Part shown: piece by piece, positions 9,801 through 43,919 of the stretch
Layout: every line of letters starts with the position of its first letter
Position numbering within the stretch: the first letter of the stretch is position 1
NCBI GenBank assembly: GCA_000695325.1
Contig: AVPN01000115.1
Coordinates: forward strand, 12,124 to 56,042
Length of the DNA stretch: 43,919 bases
Reading direction: 5' to 3'
From: Pleurobrachia bachei
Lineage: Eukaryota > Ctenophora > Tentaculata > Cydippida > Pleurobrachiidae
Translations under genes and position numbers: made by a program
Notes under the pieces: generated by a model
Database searches by the model: none
Told to the model about the DNA's origin: nothing
Seen by the model: the letters and a program-made list of their open reading frames with translations, nothing else

Positions 9801-9933
9801 CCTCCAGTACCATTTGTAACAGATTGTTTATGACAATCGAGTCCCTTGGTTCATCTTTATCAAGTAGGTTTGAAAGTTCTAGACAAGCTTTTTCGACGCC
9901 TCTACAAGGCCGTTTCGGGGGAGGCTCTGTCAT
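6613..9933 (-). CDS. Large ARM-like / BTB protein with internal tandem duplication
   Basis: An intronless gene of about 1106 residues from the family start MTEPPPKRPCRG. An upstream in-frame Met at 10018-10020 would add 29 residues, but family alignment favours 9933. The helical region contains two copies of a 311-residue block (residues ~222-532 and ~533-843 counted from the 10020 Met), encoded by the 933-bp tandem repeat. The BTB-like part (LGAENAEGVFV, SSLILNDMFESDFKES, WEWLLPWATMFKVDGMFRYL) and the C-terminus parallel the 770-residue neighbour; the last ~67 codons are identical. About 35 extra residues precede the BTB (around FREPLSGKLSSKG). The two blocks differ sharply in a ~20-residue patch (LLGGSLEDCQEVYKMLYRLT versus LLEPSDLLTVLHIFYDIAES). 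Function unknown; a CUL3-adaptor role is inferred only from architecture. Confidence 0.65.
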   Translation of the reverse strand: MTEPPPKRPCRGVEKACLELSNLLDKDEPRDSIVINNLLQMVLEECKNGEISVETRQIFISWDLKGSLFLVIYDTVSSLPPILANTVLSILDKSCNNDELFQAVVVPELFRQFAFIFLQESEYLYRCLRVLNKATAMSYRVPVEAIDIIFVVDYLQKQLISDPDKPLNRDDDMILEELTILIINNKILLRNLGNSSQVAIEVGKLFIAVSKATKDDYLVCRLTQDIVDVGLEDPFCLSPARLSVLLTQLIQQICVHFPETLPQVYRCVRTCVYLARIAEEARHTCFSRVLLEPSDLLTVLHIFYDIAESWQYPPYYLPFHVGGLHQGICHFVTTIQYPVRDWISTSRDLLSLFHNYDVVKNMKDKVLFDAIFSFLKILLDLDHDKSLKQTITGGFHRIFSVAAFLLAVEVSEDNIVLVLDLHTKYGTTQMTSFLAMLAKMRNVYMLLKISFHWLILSHPKFRGIGHEELFTYSNHRKYGNIIQAVTESKHNFDDPQVGSLIELGNSSQVAIEVGKLFIAVSKATKDDYLVCRLTQDIVDVGLEDPFCLSPARLSVLLTQLIQQICVHFPETLPQVYRCVRTCVYLARIAEEARHTCFSRILLGGSLEDCQEVYKMLYRLTWQYPPYYLPFHVGGLHQGICHFVTTIQYPVRDWISTSRDLLSLFHNYDVVKNMKDKVLFDAIFSFLKILLDLDHDKSLKQTITGGFHRIFSVAAFLLAVEVSEDNIVLVLDLHTKYGTTQMTSFLAMLAKMRNVYMLLKISFHWLILSHPKFRGIGHEELFTYSNRRKYGNIIQAVTESKHNFDDPQVGSLIELLADLRQTSPRTYLITLSDFFLSQIGEKRSEKILRDVCESVELAEDDPKDLLLRLFFSIIRYFQGCVSGFREPLSGKLSSKGLRLSKERGASCRVLLKTDPTSQHRWAPSTGFTKCKNQPITILGAENAEGVFVNDKDLSSLILNDMFESDFKESLTRTIRIPSAPQHVLDALRLILTKGRLDNRITMYEVWEWLLPWATMFKVDGMFRYLVGVMKGPQQHPISDEWMVEFAVRSKHPVWLLMVTQRFLVVENVDLHPRELVFAIRELLNLVTDEDNYLVNIIRHYSNPQLTW
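7492..8424. repeat. 933-bp in-frame tandem repeat, unit 1 (plus-strand order)
   Basis: Offset 933 to the next unit (3 x 311). Identity is close to complete except for a diverged block at about 8069-8133 and a few substitutions nearby. It encodes the second (C-terminal) of the two 311-residue blocks. Confidence 0.9.
8425..9357. repeat. 933-bp in-frame tandem repeat, unit 2 (plus-strand order)
   Basis: Partner of 7492-8424. The diverged patch here is at about 9008-9066. The flanking sequence on both sides of the patch is nearly identical to unit 1, so the patch is a replaced segment rather than gradual decay. Confidence 0.9.
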
Positions 9934-10020
9934 ATGTTTGAAATCCCTAGAAATCCTGAAACGCAAATCTTTTAAATTTTGAACATAAAGGGATAAATTC
10001 GGCACTTGTCGATGGTTCAA

Positions 10021-10789
10021 AATGAAGTCCCATACAAGAAGCTGGAAGGCGACGTAAAAAACTCTGCAAAAACAAATTTACAGTAAGAAGAAAAACACGA
10101 GTCACGACCCAGATTCGTTACGATCTGGATGCTAGGCGGCCTGTCTACATGTGTGTGCTTCCAGAAAAGCTGATTCACTAAAATGGCTCGCTCTAACCGC
10201 CAAACCACTCAACTGCAACCGTTTGGCGTTTTGGCTAATTCAAAGTTTATCTGGTAGGAAATTTCAAGGCCTAACCCCAACCCTACTTCAGCCTGAGACT
10301 TAAGAACACGTTTGTCAGCACTCACGTGTCACCAAACAGTCAGACTCTAAGGATGGACGAGTTTTTTCGCTGAAATTTTCCTTTTTAAACTTTTCTAAAC
10401 TCAAGTTCAGTTCCCTCTTTTTCTTTTTCTTTTTCTTTTTTTACGTTTTATTTCGCGCATTGCATGACAAAAAACGCGCAAGTTATTTTGATTTTACGTC
10501 GCGAAACACGACTGCGCGTGCGCGCGTAATAATTTATTTGAAAATCCAACAAAGCAAAATCGAGTGCGTGTTATTCCGTTGCTAGGGAACTGCTCTAGTT
10601 GGCAACAAGTGTTAGCAGTGTCTTTTTCAGCAGGGTTACACTCTTGTTTTGCTATCGATTACCCTTGATGTCTTGTTAACTTGTTAACTCAACTATTTCC
10701 GGATATGTAAGGAAGAGAAAAGGGTATTTTACTGGATGTGTACATAATCACCAGATGAATTTAAATTCCGGACAACTGTTGCGAATATA
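10021..10789. promoter_or_regulatory. Probable divergent promoter region, CpG-rich core
   Basis: About 770 bp between the minus-strand ARM-BTB gene and the plus-strand UBE2U-like gene, which are transcribed away from each other. It holds a CT-rich tract (10410-10441) and a CpG cluster around 10490-10530 (GCGCGTGCGCGCG, TCGCG), uncommon elsewhere in the window. No TATA box is obvious. Minus-strand 5' UTR is expected near 10020. The bidirectional role is inferred from gene orientation. Confidence 0.45.
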
Positions 10790-11788
10790 ATGCATTCCCG
10801 GTCATACCTGTTGCTGAACAGACTCGAATAGTTCGAGTTTGTCCTTGGAAATACCCCATAACTCCACTGTGGGTTAGATGAGGCAAGTTTATTAGATTGG
10901 GATGTCACGATGCTTGGACCACAAGGAACGCCCTGGGAGGGAGGAATATTCAAACTTCTTGTCAGATTTTCACCCCAGTACAATGATAAACCTCCCGAAA
11001 TAAACTTCTTTACAATTCCATTTCATCCAAATGTTGACATGTTAAATGGGCGTCCCTGTCTAGACTTTTTAGACGACATTTCTCTGTGGAATCCGGAGTA
11101 CAGTATGTCATGTGTGCTGCTAACGATTCAAGATATGCTTGCCCATCCTTCCTTGGAAAATGCCATGAATCTGGAAGCTGCTAACGCTCTGGAATTGACG
11201 CCTGCGATGTACCGTCAGATGGTGTATGATTGTGTGATAGCTAGCAAGAGAATTGCAGTGGGTCTACCACCCCATGAAGAGGATGACTCAGAGTTAGCCA
11301 AGCGATCCAAAACCCCGTCTGATGCGAAGAATAAGAGTCGTGGCAAAGTGGTACACAAAATTTCGTTTGACGATTATGACAGACAAACCTTACCATATCG
11401 TTGTTGATTTCATAGGGCCTTACGGGGAAATCCTTTGGTGAAAATGTTGAACAAGGACCCTCACTTCAAGAATGTACATATTGATTCCAGTGAGCGTGTA
11501 ATCAGGGACGCTAGGAGGCAACTTGAAAACCACCACAAACTTGTTTACGGCGTGAACCTTGTCAAGAAAGAGTGTGAAATTGACCCGAAATCAGTTCTAT
11601 TCCAGCGGTTACAATCAATTAACCAATTTAACACGGATGATGCTGCCCTGCGGCCAGTTACAGCGGGAGATGCAGAACTATTGTTGGCGTGGAGCCAGGG
11701 AATTGATCCAGAGGAGGATGTCGAGGCACTCATGGACCTTCAAAATCCAGACTCAGTGCCCCTTCAGTCGAGTGCTGTCACAGAGTAA
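10790..11788 (+). CDS. UBE2U: UBE2U-like ubiquitin-conjugating E2, frame interrupted
   Basis: The start MHSRSYLLLNR and the core FFTIPFHPNVDMLNGRPCLD, then DFLDDISLWNPEYS and a LENAMNLEAA-type segment match the UBC fold and specifically UBE2U. The catalytic Cys is the one in GRPCLDFLD. The continuous part runs 10910-11407, and a C-terminal extension (11408-11788) is in the same frame after one TGA at 11405-11407. Between the start and 10870 the frame also shows TAG and TAA. The expected sequence there (SLEIPHNSTVG) is readable one frame over, which implies two compensating indels at about 10826-10828 and 10868-10874. E2 enzymes carry ubiquitin from E1 to E3. The gene has no recognisable introns, unlike the dynein next door. 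It may be a decaying gene, a retrocopy, or an intact gene with base-call errors. A poly(A) signal follows at 11835. Confidence 0.7.
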
Positions 11789-12892
11789 TGTTTTTAATTG
11801 AGAGAATATGTTTTATGGTGTGTTATGTATCACAAATAAAGTATGGTTGTTTTACACCGGCTCTTTTATTTTTGACTGGCTTATCTCCAATTCACTGTGC
11901 AGTACACTAGTATAAAAGTAATAATATTTCCCTATTTTACCACCCCTTCTATGATTCCTTGATAGTTCATGTAACAGATCTGCTACAAGTATGACATCTC
12001 TTCAACCGAGGCCTCCCCCAGCGGGTGGCCTAAGTGCGACGGCCAAAGAACCGGCCATCCGGTACCTGCCCCAGCTCCCCGAGAAGAGGGCCAAGCCCCA
12101 GTGGTCCCGGAATACCCCGCCGTATCGGATGGACGCGGGGCTGTTCGATATTTCTCCCCACCCTCCCCAGGGATCACCTCCCGGTAATTGAAAGATACTT
12201 ATAGACAGTTCGAGATATATCACGCAGTTTATCTGGCCCTATCCTGGCCATTTTGGTTCAACCCGCTATGGTTCATTTAATCATTTCCTCAGATGACGCA
12301 TTCCGTCGAAAGAAGTTTGAAAGCCAGCGAAAGAAATCCGACCAGGGCCCCGAATCGTCCTCTCGTCGAACCGCCGCCTTCCAAAAACCTAAAAAGGACC
12401 GAGAGAACTTCCGAGAGGCACTCATCAACATCCTAATGTGAGTCATGTGAAATGAGTTTTGTAGTTCATATTGCCCGTCTCTAACTATTCCTAATCTTGT
12501 GTTCCCTATTCAGGCAAAGTGAGCAAGATATGACTCTGCCACCTGATGATATCATAAGTCCTGGTGATGCTGACACCCCCAGCTCCCAGGAGAAGGACAT
12601 ATTGGTGAGTGAATTGTGGGTGGGGTCTGTAGGAGAGAGGAAGGGGGAATATTGGTGAGTTGGTCAATTGTGGGGCTGGCCGCGGGGGTTCTCAGGAGAG
12701 AAATTTTGATGGGTGCCATGAAAGAAGTTAGGTGGGGGAAATGGGTCAGTGGAGACAGGTGGTGGTGTATCAAATGGGTAGATCGAGCAACCAGCTAATG
12801 CATCCATGAGTGTTCCCTAAATAACCATCCCCATTTGTTCCCAGCGGTACTATTACTACATACAAAATGGTATTGATACGGAACATGTCGCC
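11750..12892. repeat. DNAH7: 1143-bp perfect tandem duplication, copy 1
   Basis: Contains the last 13 codons and 3' UTR of the UBE2U-like gene, dynein exons 1-3 (11991-12183, 12293-12437, 12514-12604) and the first 48 bp of exon 4, cut off at 12892. Sequence is identical to 12893-14035. Exons 1-3 here could still splice into the intact exon 4 at 13988, so the first dynein ATG may be 11991. Confidence 0.9.
11835..11840 (+). terminator. Poly(A) signal AATAAA after the UBE2U-like gene
   Basis: AATAAA lies 47 bp after the TAA stop, followed by a GT/T-rich stretch. It is copied at 12978-12983 by the 1143-bp duplication. Confidence 0.6.
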
Positions 12893-13133
12893 GACTCAGT
12901 GCCCCTTCAGTCGAGTGCTGTCACAGAGTAATGTTTTTAATTGAGAGAATATGTTTTATGGTGTGTTATGTATCACAAATAAAGTATGGTTGTTTTACAC
13001 CGGCTCTTTTATTTTTGACTGGCTTATCTCCAATTCACTGTGCAGTACACTAGTATAAAAGTAATAATATTTCCCTATTTTACCACCCCTTCTATGATTC
13101 CTTGATAGTTCATGTAACAGATCTGCTACAAGT

Positions 13134-39553
<26,420 letters not shown>

Positions 39554-39747
39554 TGGACTTTTGTAAAGAACACTGTATAAATTGTTAAGATAGCGATTAG
39601 TTTCAAAAATCACGACCCTTTTTATCTAGACCCGATTAGTGGAGGTTTTCTATGGCGGTATGTTGTGTCTTGTAAAAACTGTAAATATGTTCATAATTGG
39701 TTTCCCAGCACCTAAACCAACCGTGTTTTTCAACTCTTCCAACGTAT

Positions 39748-40114
39748 AGAGTCGGTGCGTCACTTGGTACTTGCCATGCTACACAGTCTGTCTCATCGGC
39801 ACTAAGCGCCTCGGGCTTGCGTAAGCTCACACCGGGCCTTCGGCCCGGTGTCAGAGCTAACAGACAAGGAACATGTCAACTTGGTACCATTGCTACCTCA
39901 CTCCACAGAGAGGCGAGAGCTCGCGCTAGGTGTCAATGTCACCAAGTGCGTTACAACATTTCTGAGAAGTTTTCTCAAGAATCTCTTGCCTGACTTAGAA
40001 TCGAGTTCAAGTTGAATTTCAACACCATAAAAAAGGTGTAAAAATGCAGGCAATGTTGTGACGTACATTTACATGGTGACATTGACACCTCAGAATCTGA
40101 GACTCACCGACTCT
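39748..40114. mobile_element. Palindromic (foldback) element candidate downstream of the dynein
   Basis: Outer inverted repeat AGAGTCGGTG (39748-39757) / CACCGACTCT (40105-40114). Inner perfect 16-bp inverted repeat GGTGTCAATGTCACCA (39929-39944) / TGGTGACATTGACACC (40074-40089), continued imperfectly by the TACAACATT/AATGTTGTG pair. A 10-bp-stem GC hairpin lies at 39829-39851. Nested inverted repeats fit a non-autonomous DNA element. No target duplication was found. Confidence 0.55.
39829..39851. other. GC-rich perfect hairpin
   Basis: ACACCGGGCC - TTC - GGCCCGGTGT: a 10-bp perfect stem with a three-base loop, inside the foldback region. It is the strongest short hairpin I saw in the window. 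Confidence 0.7.
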
Positions 40115-40269
40115 AACCATGTGACCTGGTAGTGATATGTGACCAGGGATCAAGTCAAGTCAAGGGGTGCTTCCAGCTGATCACTCACTGGCCATATTCC
40201 ACTGTTTCAGATATGTTAATTGGTCATATGAACCAAGGTGAAAACAGTTTACAATTACAGTTACTGGCT

Positions 40270-40426
40270 GGTCCTTAAAGATATTTGAAAATATTTTCTT
40301 GATAAAGGCCCTAAAGCCGAAACGTCGAACCGTATTGTTTTCGTGTTCACAACAAAAAACCCTCCATCTCAAGGATGAGAACAACAACAATCTCAAATAT
40401 CCGACCCATCCACCAGGTCCTTAAAG
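40270..40426 (+). mobile_element. Short insertion flanked by 11-bp direct repeats, with hammerhead-like core
   Basis: GGTCCTTAAAG occurs at 40270-40280 and 40416-40426, bracketing 135 bp and resembling a target-site duplication. Inside, at 40299-40326, TTGATAA-AGGCCCTAAAGCC-GAAAC-GTC resembles the CUGAnGA / stem II / GAAA core of hammerhead ribozymes, which occur in Penelope-like elements and retrozymes. Two core bases differ, so self-cleavage is doubtful; a relic is the best reading. Confidence 0.4.
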
Positions 40427-40769
40427 AAGTAAAACTCAAGAAATAATAAAAGTGTGAAGCTGAAACTGCAAATGGAAACCTATGATCGATAGAACCAGCT
40501 GAAGATATGTAATTTAAATTAAATGACAACAGGCTTTGAGTTTGAAAAACTCAAACAAATGCATTTAAATGCAAATGCTCCTCAAAAATGCGAAAGCTCA
40601 AAAAATGTGATCGGGATCCTCTGAATAGTGGACTGATCGTATCAAGTCACATCAATTGGATCAGATTTTATACTGTAATTGGTCATTCATAATCCTTTTC
40701 GGTATTCCTAAAACATAAATTGGCAATTGTACCTAAGATGTTTGGGAATGAGCTAGTAGTAGTAGAACA

Positions 40770-42145
40770 TCAACTCGAACCATTACTATTAGGATTTTGA
40801 ATCATATGCATAATGAACTCTTGCCGAACAGAGCGGCCCCGAGATGAACTGGCACTAGCTGCAGTTCTCATTTGGGAAAGGGTCTTGCTATTCACTAAAA
40901 AGATAGGGATGACACAGGAGTTTAGGTGGAAAACTAGCCTCACCAAGAAATCTAAGCACATCAAGTATGGGGCTTTTATTTTGGGTAGAAGTTTGGAATC
41001 AGCTGTAAATATGATAAACAGTATCACGATTGGTAGATAGGCAATGAAAAATGAGCCAGCTGTGAGTTGTGTGACTAGCAAGGCGCCTTTTTTCAGAGTT
41101 TGTATCTCTGTACTGGTCGTTATAACTTTCGACTCTACAAACAAGTTTTTCGTCATCCAGGGGTTTTCTTAGTTAGGCTCAATCAAACTCAGTAAAAATA
41201 TCAGCCCGTAAAATATGCTCTTTCTCAGGGACATTTGTCAACGTGTTGGACATTTCAAACCACCCCCAATGTACTTTGTAGAGACCATCCCGCTCACTTG
41301 AGCAATGACTGAGAGAATGAGAGAGAGCACCAGGATAATGATAATTGAGCTGAAGATTTTCCCTTTCCGTGCTATCTTTTTATAGAAATACGGTCGGGCT
41401 ACTGCGACACACCTGAAAATGGTGGTGTTTATTGAGTGTTCTACTTCTAGGTTTTATAATCGCTACCACGGGAAAAGGGAATGAAGTTTACTCTAGATTT
41501 GTCAATTGATAATTACCTGTAGATGCAGATTGCACAAATAGTCAGGGATAGGCCTAGATGGATGGTATGGCTGGTTCCGATTTGTGCTCGGCAAACCCAA
41601 ACTGGAATTTCTTCCCATAGTGAGACCACTTCAGTGAGACAAACCACCAGATCCAAGATACAAAGACCCTGAACTGCTACGAACAATCCGAAAAATGGCT
41701 GACCACGGCACATAATGTCAAAGTACAACTTCATCATCTTTAGGTTTACTGGCGAGAATATTAGGACGCATATACAGTTTATGATGGTGAAAATTATTGG
41801 TGCCAAAGTTTCTAAAGTACCAGGACAAGCTTTCGTTGTTGTTGCGTTCTTCATTGGAGTTGTTGCCAGTACTAGAGTGCTGTTATATAGAGAATAATTC
41901 TCAGCAGTATAGCTTGGCGATATTGTCGCTGTGTCAAATTCAACAAAGTTTATGGTGAGACGCGGGCCAGGAAGTTCCTGAGTCAAAAACCCGACTCCAA
42001 GGAGAAAGGGTTGTGGAGTGAAGGCCGCGCCAGCACCAATTGGAATTATTTTTCCTTTGCCATCGCCAGCTTGGTTGGTAAGCGGGTCTTCCCCTATGCC
42101 ACCTTGACCTTCTGCAAATCCAAAATGGGGGTCCAGATTGTTCAT
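40770..42145 (-). pseudogene. Broken paralogue of the nested 7TM receptor
   Basis: Exon 1 (42145-41517) encodes a longer N-terminus (MNNLDPHFGF...) then TM1-TM3 closely matching the nested receptor (GQPFFGLFVAVQG, VSLWEEIPVWVCRAQIG, CAICIYR), with the same phase-2 splice. Exon 2 (41412-40770) continues CVAVARPYFYKKIARKGK and TM4, then hits TGA at 41238-41240 where loop 2 should be. TM5 is truncated and scrambled (IFYGLIFLLSLIEPN, stop). Sequence from KVITTSTEIQTLKKG through TM6, TM7 and the tail is preserved in another frame and nearly identical to the paralogue. Either a recent pseudogene or a gene whose middle was rearranged; the TM6-TM7 stretch may have been conserved by gene conversion. 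Confidence 0.75.
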
Positions 42146-43339
42146 CGAAGCAGCTCACGAGGCAATGGTGAACCGATATACCTAATAAAAAGAAATACTT
42201 AGTAGCCTGTTATAGCACTAAAGAGTAAAGAGATCCAAAGGTCTCAAAGAATAATAATGAAATAGATCGAACTATAGGGCAACGCGTGAGATGACGCACA
42301 GCCGCGGTCGATCAGCCATGCGTGAACACTGAACTACAAGGGATGTTGAAAAGTTTGGTATGGTCACAGAGAGGGAGAGAGAGAGAGTCGAGAGACCCCC
42401 TACCTTGTTTCATTGTTTCAATTCAACCACACCTGGGGTAACGGACGACCGGAGCTAAAATTTAGCCTAAATTATGATGGCACACCGACTTTGGCGACAT
42501 AGACACCCATGGTGGGGATCGCACCAAACACCGACTAAGAAATAGGGAAGCCCTTGCACCCATGACTCTCGTCTTCAAACCGTCTAGATCAGATCATGTT
42601 ATTTGCCAAAATAACCTTCCGCCTGTCTGGCGCCGCCGACCCCATCTGAGCGCACTGTTGTGCCATACAGCCTTCCACCGGAAACAAATGTTAAACACAG
42701 AGATTTTGTTTCACAAAATTAAACAGGTTAAAACAGGATACAAGTTCAATATTTCCAATTTTTCAACTCCCCACCCCTCTGCATCGAACTACTGCAAGAG
42801 GGGTCACACACACACAGAGATATAATTCAAGTACAAAAGAGCTCTGTGGTGGATCATGTGATGGGTACCGCGGACCTCATATCTTTGTTGTGATCTAATG
42901 GGGTCGCAGTGACAAACTACTAAATAATATTTAGTAAATATCGGGGGGAAATATCAACTCTCCCAAGAGACACGCAGTAGAGAAACAAAATAAGGAAGAA
43001 TATCAAACAAAAAGAAGATATTATCAGAGGGCGATAACTTCTAAAACACAGTGTGGATTAAACGCCACGTGTTTGGGACCTATAAACCCGTGATAACATA
43101 TCTCATACACGTCTTTCTACTAACACTGTTAACAGGTGATAACTACTAATCAACTTCCCAAACTTGTCAAACTCACACAGTCCAAGAACACGCAACACAC
43201 ATACAACACACTCTCAGTTCAGTGTTTACAGAGTCTTTCTCTCTCGGCCAGCGAATGTTACAAATCGTCTCTCGTTGAACTAGTTGTAGTTCAGCCTAGT
43301 ATACGCTATACGTTATACACAATGTCTCTATCTATCCCT
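42146..43339. other. Intergenic region, receptor pseudogene to phosphodiesterase
   Basis: No coding region supported. It includes a GA-rich microsatellite near 42367-42390, a 36-bp dispersed repeat at 42623-42658, and a short CA run at 42804-42820. The two flanking genes are both on the minus strand, so this holds the receptor paralogue's upstream region and the phosphodiesterase 3' UTR. Confidence 0.5.
42623..42658. repeat. 36-bp dispersed repeat, copy 2
   Basis: Exact match to 24494-24529. Both copies lie roughly 0.5 kb upstream of a receptor copy (478 bp here, 576 bp there) in the same relative orientation. Confidence 0.7.
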
Positions 43340-43919
43340 CTACACAGATATGGCCTCATCCCAGTGAGATCTGTTGTTGTCGATTTGTCTGCAAATGTCA
43401 CGGGTGAATGACGTATCACAAAACTCCGCCCACAAGGTGAAGAGAGGCTCAGCGATGAAGTCGATAAATCCCGTCAAGGCCTTGCTCGGTACACACAGAT
43501 CTCTATCGAACATGTTGGCCACGTCATACATCATCTTCTTCTCCTCATCTCCCTGTCTCCAGAACTCCTCAAGGACCAGTTTGCCCCACTGTACACACGT
43601 GGTCCAGGGTCGAGCCGTGTTACTGAGGGGAGAGGAGTGTTATTTTCATGACAGTTAATTTAAATATAGCAAAGGGGGTTGAGCGCTAGAGAAGTAATCA
43701 CTAACTAACTAGTAGCTTTGTCATGGTAATCACTAATTCTTACCATAGGTCGCTGCACTTCATAGCAAGTCGAAGGACTGTTCGTCGGTCTGTTGCACTC
43801 TCTGGATTATATCCGGTCTTCATGAGACACTTCATACTACCAACATATTGCTGATGTTGGGCCATATCTGTTGCCATAATCAGGTCCTCGACAATCTCCA
43901 ATATCTCATTTCTAGGAGG
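43340..43919 (-). CDS. Cyclic-nucleotide phosphodiesterase, C-terminal part
   Basis: Hydrolyses cAMP and/or cGMP. Exons 43919-43744 (5' side off the window) and 43622-43340, joined with GT-AG borders. The first encodes EDLIMATDMAQHQQYVGSMK and LRLAMKCSDLW, covering the class I PDE 'ATDM..H' helix and the region with the metal-ligand Asp (normally ADIS, here CSDL). The second continues NTARPWTTCVQWGKLVLEEF, WRQGDEEKK, then MFDRDLCVPSKALTGFIDFI, AEPLFTLWAEF and ends NNRSHWDEAISV. The pattern 'FFxQGDEE', 'DR', 'xQxGFIDF' is diagnostic for PDE catalytic domains. The usual Gln of that last motif, which clamps the purine, appears as Ala-Leu-Thr (KALTGFIDF), an unusual change. Subfamily uncertain: PDE7/PDE8/PDE1-like features mix. 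The short tail after the domain suggests no C-terminal extension. Confidence 0.85.

Noticed and set aside
9934-10020. 29-residue N-terminal extension of the large ARM-BTB protein
   Set aside because: The other two family members begin at the homologous MTEPP Met, so the upstream Met is probably 5' UTR.
11991-12892. A separate short gene made of the first copy of dynein exons 1-3
   Set aside because: It is an exact tandem duplicate and exon 4 is cut at the junction; better described as duplicated exons of the dynein.
39697-39993. Plus-strand 98-codon frame after the dynein stop
   Set aside because: It lies within the inverted-repeat element and has no recognisable domain.
42011-42202. Plus-strand frame over the receptor pseudogene exon 1
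   Set aside because: Shadow of the minus-strand receptor sequence.
42365-42392. GA-rich run
   Set aside because: Simple-sequence tract without other structure.

Overview
The window is nuclear DNA from an animal. It shows spliced genes with short GT-AG introns (mostly 60-700 bp), animal-specific families (axonemal dynein heavy chain DNAH7, UBE2U, a rhodopsin-like 7TM receptor, a cyclic-nucleotide phosphodiesterase) and small TIR transposons. I cannot place the phylum. Compact introns, intermediate GC and strong allele-like divergence between duplicated blocks suggest a gene-dense marine invertebrate, but that is inference.

Layout. Positions 1-3745 (-): the 3' part of an XRN2 nuclear 5'-3' exoribonuclease gene, running off the left edge. 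Its N-terminus is replaced in frame by the first 293 residues of a neighbouring gene. Positions 4023-9933 (-): two tandem intronless genes with an ARM-like helical N-terminus and a C-terminal BTB-like domain (ARMC5-type architecture). The second contains an in-frame 311-residue internal tandem duplication. Positions 10021-10789: a CpG-rich divergent promoter region. Positions 10790-11788 (+): a UBE2U-like E2 whose frame is interrupted. Positions 11991-39553 (+): a DNAH7-type inner-arm dynein heavy chain that I resolve into 49 exons; skipping one duplicated block gives a continuous 4028-residue reading frame. The intron after the AAA1 Walker exon carries a complete two-exon 7TM receptor on the opposite strand (22687-23918). 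A broken paralogue of that receptor lies just downstream of the dynein (40770-42145, -). The right edge (43340-43919, -) is the C-terminal end of a class I cyclic-nucleotide phosphodiesterase.

The dominant theme is duplication: a perfect 1359-bp direct repeat (2866-4224 / 5456-6814), a 933-bp in-frame tandem repeat (7492-9357), a perfect 1143-bp tandem repeat (11750-14035), a diverged 3.7-kb tandem repeat inside the dynein (28412-35814), and two small duplications of splice acceptors. Some of these may be haplotype or assembly artefacts: several breakpoints fall in mid-exon and shift the frame, and one dynein copy has a frameshift and a stop. Others, especially the ARM-BTB cassette variation, look biological. 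Apart from the dynein (ciliary motility) and XRN2 (RNA decay and transcription termination) there is no evidence that the neighbours form a pathway. The clustering reads as local duplication plus nesting.
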